NCBI GenBank assembly: GCA_959605945.1
Contig: CAUHGY010000003.1
Coordinates: forward strand, 1-51,777
Direction of reading: 5' to 3'
DNA from: an uncultured Clostridia bacterium
Lineage (GTDB): Bacteria > Bacillota > Clostridia > Christensenellales > Borkfalkiaceae
Length of the DNA: 51,777 nt
Shown here: positions 49,627 through 51,777 of the stretch, in pieces
Position numbering within the stretch: position 1 is the first letter of the stretch
Layout: each line of letters begins with the position of its first letter
The notes under the pieces: generated by a model
What the model was told of the DNA's origin: nothing
Database searches by the model: none
The model's input: the letters and a program-made list of their open reading frames with translations, nothing else
Position numbers and translations under genes: made by a program

Positions 49627-50010
49627 ATGAGTAAAAAAGAAAAAGAACTTTGTGACTGCGGCTGCGAACACGATCACGGCTGCTGCGACGAAGATTGCGG
49701 CTGCGGCTGTGAAGACGATATTGTCGAACTTACCACCGACGACGGAAAAAAACTTAAATTTTATTTTGTAGGAACCATCGAATACAAGGGCAAAAATTAT
49801 TCGGCCTTTGAACCTGCCGAAGTGATAGACGGCATCGAAGAAGACGATCTCGTAATTTTCGAGCTTGCCGGAGATGATGAAGAGACTGCGGATCTTCTTC
49901 CCATAGAGGACGAAGCGCTTCTCGACGAGGTTTTTGAAGAATTCTGCCGCGTTCTCGAAGAGGACGAACTGGCGGAAGAAGCCGAAAGTTTGGAACCCGA
50001 TGAGAATTAA
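49627..50010 (+). CDS. DUF1292 protein with Cys/His-rich N-terminus
   Basis: The 127-residue acidic product belongs to the DUF1292 (YrzB-like) family: DDIVELTTDDGKKLKFYFVG, then YSAFEPAE and VIFEL. The first 30 residues are unusual, with about ten Cys and three His (CDCGCEHDHGCC, then CGCGC), a pattern of metal-binding proteins. The family is widespread in Firmicutes and its function is unknown. AAGGAG precedes the ATG. Co-transcribed with ruvX (38-bp gap). Confidence 0.9.
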   Translation: MSKKEKELCDCGCEHDHGCCDEDCGCGCEDDIVELTTDDGKKLKFYFVGTIEYKGKNYSAFEPAEVIDGIEEDDLVIFELAGDDEETADLLPIEDEALLDEVFEEFCRVLEEDELAEEAESLEPDEN

Positions 50011-50402
50011 CAGCAGGGCTTATTGAAACTTTATCTGAAATTCGAATTTTTCGTCAAAGATAAAATCGACCCCCGTCCATACGGACGGGGGTCGGGTCAT
50101 TCAGCTGAAAAACGTATAATTATTTCAAATTACAATAGAAAACAGATTTTCCGATCGGAATTTTTTAATTTTTTACAGCCTTTCGGGATCAAACCGTCGG
50201 AATATACCGTTTTATTCTGCTTTTGCTCGCCTGCGGCATAAAAAATATATTTTAGCGGATCGGAATAGCGCCGCTTTGTTTACGAGCGGCAGGGCGGTTT
50301 ATTAAAAAAAGATAAACGCCGCGGGCGGCAATGCCGCCCGCGGCGTTTGTTTGATAGAAAGGTCGACTCATTTGACCGCCCTGAAAAGTCTGAAATCTCA
50401 GA
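50011..50402. other. 392-bp intergenic region with two terminators
   Basis: GACCCCCGTCC (50068-50078) pairs with GGACGGGGGTC (50083-50093), ending the DUF1292 transcript without a T-run. AAACGCCGCGGGCGGC (50314-50329) pairs with its complement (50333-50348); on the minus strand it is followed by ATCTTTTTTT, so it terminates mgtE. An open frame at 50023-50241 crosses the first hairpin and is not a gene. Confidence 0.6.
50314..50348 (-). terminator. Rho-independent terminator of mgtE
   Basis: A 16-bp GC-rich perfect stem (50314-50329 with 50333-50348), 3-nt loop, followed on the minus strand by TTTATC and seven T residues. Confidence 0.88.
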
Positions 50403-51767
50403 TCAGCAGAGCAGGGCAATCGATATAGAACAGTAAATGACAAGAGAGAGCGCGTCAACTATGGTGGTGATAAACGGGCTGGCGACAACTGCGGGGTCGA
50501 GCTTGCATTTTTTGGCAATCAGCGGCAGCAGACAGCCCACCAGCTTGGATAATACTATGGTTATGAACAGCACGCAGGAGACGATTGCCGCTATCTGCAC
50601 CGTGACGTCGTTGTAAAGCCTGTCTATGAGCATAAGTTTTGCAAAACATACCGCCGCAACGGTGACGGCGAGAAGAAGGGACGCCCTGAATTCTTTCCAT
50701 ATTATGCGGAATATGTCTTTGAACTGAACTTCGTTAAGCGCGATAGCGCGTATGACCGTAACGGACGACTGGCTGCCCGCATTGCCCGCCGTATCCATAA
50801 GCATGGGCACGAAGGCATAAAGCACGGCTCCGCTGACAATGGAGTTGAGTGCGCTTTCGTAACTTGAAAGTATCATGCTCGTGAACGTTGCGGAAATCAT
50901 CAGAAGCAGAAGCCAGGGTATTCTCGCTTTCCATATGCTGAAAACAGACTGTTTGAGATAGGGCTTTTCGTTGGGGAGCATAGCCGCCATTTTCTGAATG
51001 TCTTCGGTGGCTTCTTCCTGCATGACGTCGACCGCGTCGTCGACGGTAACTATCCCGACCAGGCACCCTTCTTTATCGATCACGGGCAGAGCGAGAAAAT
51101 TATATTTCTGAAACTTCAGCGCCACTTCTTCTTTGTCTTCAAGCGTTTCTACGGTGACGATGCTGGTGCTCATGATGTTGTCGATGGTGTCGTTTTTATC
51201 GGCAAGCAACATATCTTTGACGGTCACAACGCCTATGAGTTTTTTTCTAGTTCCCGTGACATAACAGGTGTAAATAGTTTCTTTATTCAGCCCCGTAAGC
51301 CGTATTTTATCGAATGCCCGTTCGACGGACATATCTGCCGAAAACGAGATAAACTCGGGCGTCATTATGCTGCCCGCGCTGTCGTCGGGGTATTCGAGAA
51401 GTTCGTTTATCTGTTTTCTGTTTTCGGGGTCGGAGTTTTTCAATATTCGTTTGACGACATTAGCCGGCATTTCTTCGATAATGTCTACGGTGTCGTCAAG
51501 AAACATGTCGTCGATAACCGCTTTCAGTTCTTTATCGGTAAACGCTTTGATCAGTTTTTCCTGCGTGTCGCTGTCTGTTTCTATAAAGACGTCGCTGGCG
51601 AGTTCTTTGGGCAAAAGCCTGAAAAACATCAGCTGTTCTTTTTCGTCGAGAGTGCCCTCCATGAACTGGGCAATGTCTGCCGGCTCCATATCGAGAACAA
51701 GTATTCTCAGATCGGCAAATTTACGGTTTTCGAAACTGTAAGTCAGTTTTTCGTAAAGTATTTCCAT
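50403..51767 (-). CDS. mgtE: MgtE-family magnesium transporter
   Basis: The 454-residue product has an N-terminal helical domain (about 1-125), two CBS domains (about 130-255, with DSAGSIMTPEFISF and VDDAVDVMQEEATEDI) and a five-helix membrane domain with the MgtE selectivity motif DTAGNAGSQSS and DPAVVASPFITTIVD. The N and CBS domains sense cytoplasmic Mg2+ and gate the channel. Length is normal (about 450). The frame stays open for the last 10 bases of the window (TEE-), so the true start could lie a little upstream; ATG 51767 has a weak GGAAGA site. Confidence 0.95.
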   Translation of the reverse strand: MEILYEKLTYSFENRKFADLRILVLDMEPADIAQFMEGTLDEKEQLMFFRLLPKELASDVFIETDSDTQEKLIKAFTDKELKAVIDDMFLDDTVDIIEEMPANVVKRILKNSDPENRKQINELLEYPDDSAGSIMTPEFISFSADMSVERAFDKIRLTGLNKETIYTCYVTGTRKKLIGVVTVKDMLLADKNDTIDNIMSTSIVTVETLEDKEEVALKFQKYNFLALPVIDKEGCLVGIVTVDDAVDVMQEEATEDIQKMAAMLPNEKPYLKQSVFSIWKARIPWLLLLMISATFTSMILSSYESALNSIVSGAVLYAFVPMLMDTAGNAGSQSSVTVIRAIALNEVQFKDIFRIIWKEFRASLLLAVTVAAVCFAKLMLIDRLYNDVTVQIAAIVSCVLFITIVLSKLVGCLLPLIAKKCKLDPAVVASPFITTIVDALSLVIYCSISIALLC

Positions 51768-51777
51768 TTCTTCCGTC

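Noticed and set aside
1..51777. CRISPR arrays, insertion sequences, integrases, attachment sites and rRNA/tRNA genes
   Set aside because: Searched by eye on both strands; no regularly spaced repeats, transposase motifs or RNA gene signatures were found.

Overview
The window reads as a chromosomal segment of an anaerobic, spore-forming Clostridia-type Firmicute of moderate GC. Supporting signs are a CotF-like spore-coat pair, an M23/SpoIIQ-like protein, the rpsF-ssb-rpsR and ruvX-DUF1292 gene orders, strong AGGAG ribosome sites, many TTGACA-N17-TATAAT promoters, iron-dependent alcohol dehydrogenases, flavodoxin-family genes and a GTP-type PEP carboxykinase. Family-level placement is not possible from the sequence alone. 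Only the first ~170 bases, the AT-rich tail of a cut gene, differ clearly from the rest in composition.

Layout. 1-3.4 kb: gene tail, small zinc-ribbon membrane protein, spore-coat pair, then an AraC regulator divergent from an unknown enzyme-like protein. 3.8-7.3 kb: iron alcohol dehydrogenase, queT behind a candidate preQ1 riboswitch, membrane-bound XRE regulator, two small proteins. 7.4-16.9 kb: Lrp regulator + aminotransferase, then a glycolipid-like group (UDP-galactopyranose mutase, GT4 glycosyltransferase, LPG-synthase/flippase-like membrane protein, MGDG-synthase-like GT), MscS channel and TyrRS. 17.2-22.1 kb: a P-loop kinase-like protein and XRE regulator, divergent from a 1,221-residue anchored surface protein, with three near-identical 16-bp repeats between them. 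22.3-26.8 kb: HU, a divergent dehydrogenase-like protein, an exported protein, an M23/SpoIIQ-like protein and an M1 peptidase lipoprotein. 27.2-36.8 kb: L-rhamnose isomerase, then a redox island (LysR, flavodoxin, TetR, FMN reductases, iron alcohol dehydrogenase, DUF3737, cyclophilin-like lipoprotein, and a lipoprotein joining flavodoxin to an aldo/keto reductase). 37.2-51.8 kb: mostly housekeeping genes (aldose epimerase, lipid kinase, CCA-adding enzyme, rpsF-ssb-rpsR, pckG, ruvX, DUF1292, mgtE), interrupted by a 725-residue membrane-anchored repeat protein just upstream of rpsF.

How the genes relate. The redox island has its own control: two TGACA-type palindromes bracket the flavodoxin promoter and the second gene encodes a TetR protein. 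Its outward-facing products suggest flavin or carbonyl redox chemistry at the cell surface, an inference only. The glycolipid-like genes could build and export hexose- or galactofuranose-containing membrane glycolipids. The XRE/kinase pair and the giant surface protein share a repeat-rich intergenic region that looks like an operator.

Leads most worth testing: the queT leader (pseudoknot plus mutually exclusive terminator), the extracytoplasmic flavodoxin-AKR fusion, the repeat operator at the surface-protein promoter, the 43-residue repeat protein before rpsF, three genes whose promoters sit so close to the start codon that leaderless mRNAs are predicted, and a CCA-adding enzyme with an apparent ATT start.
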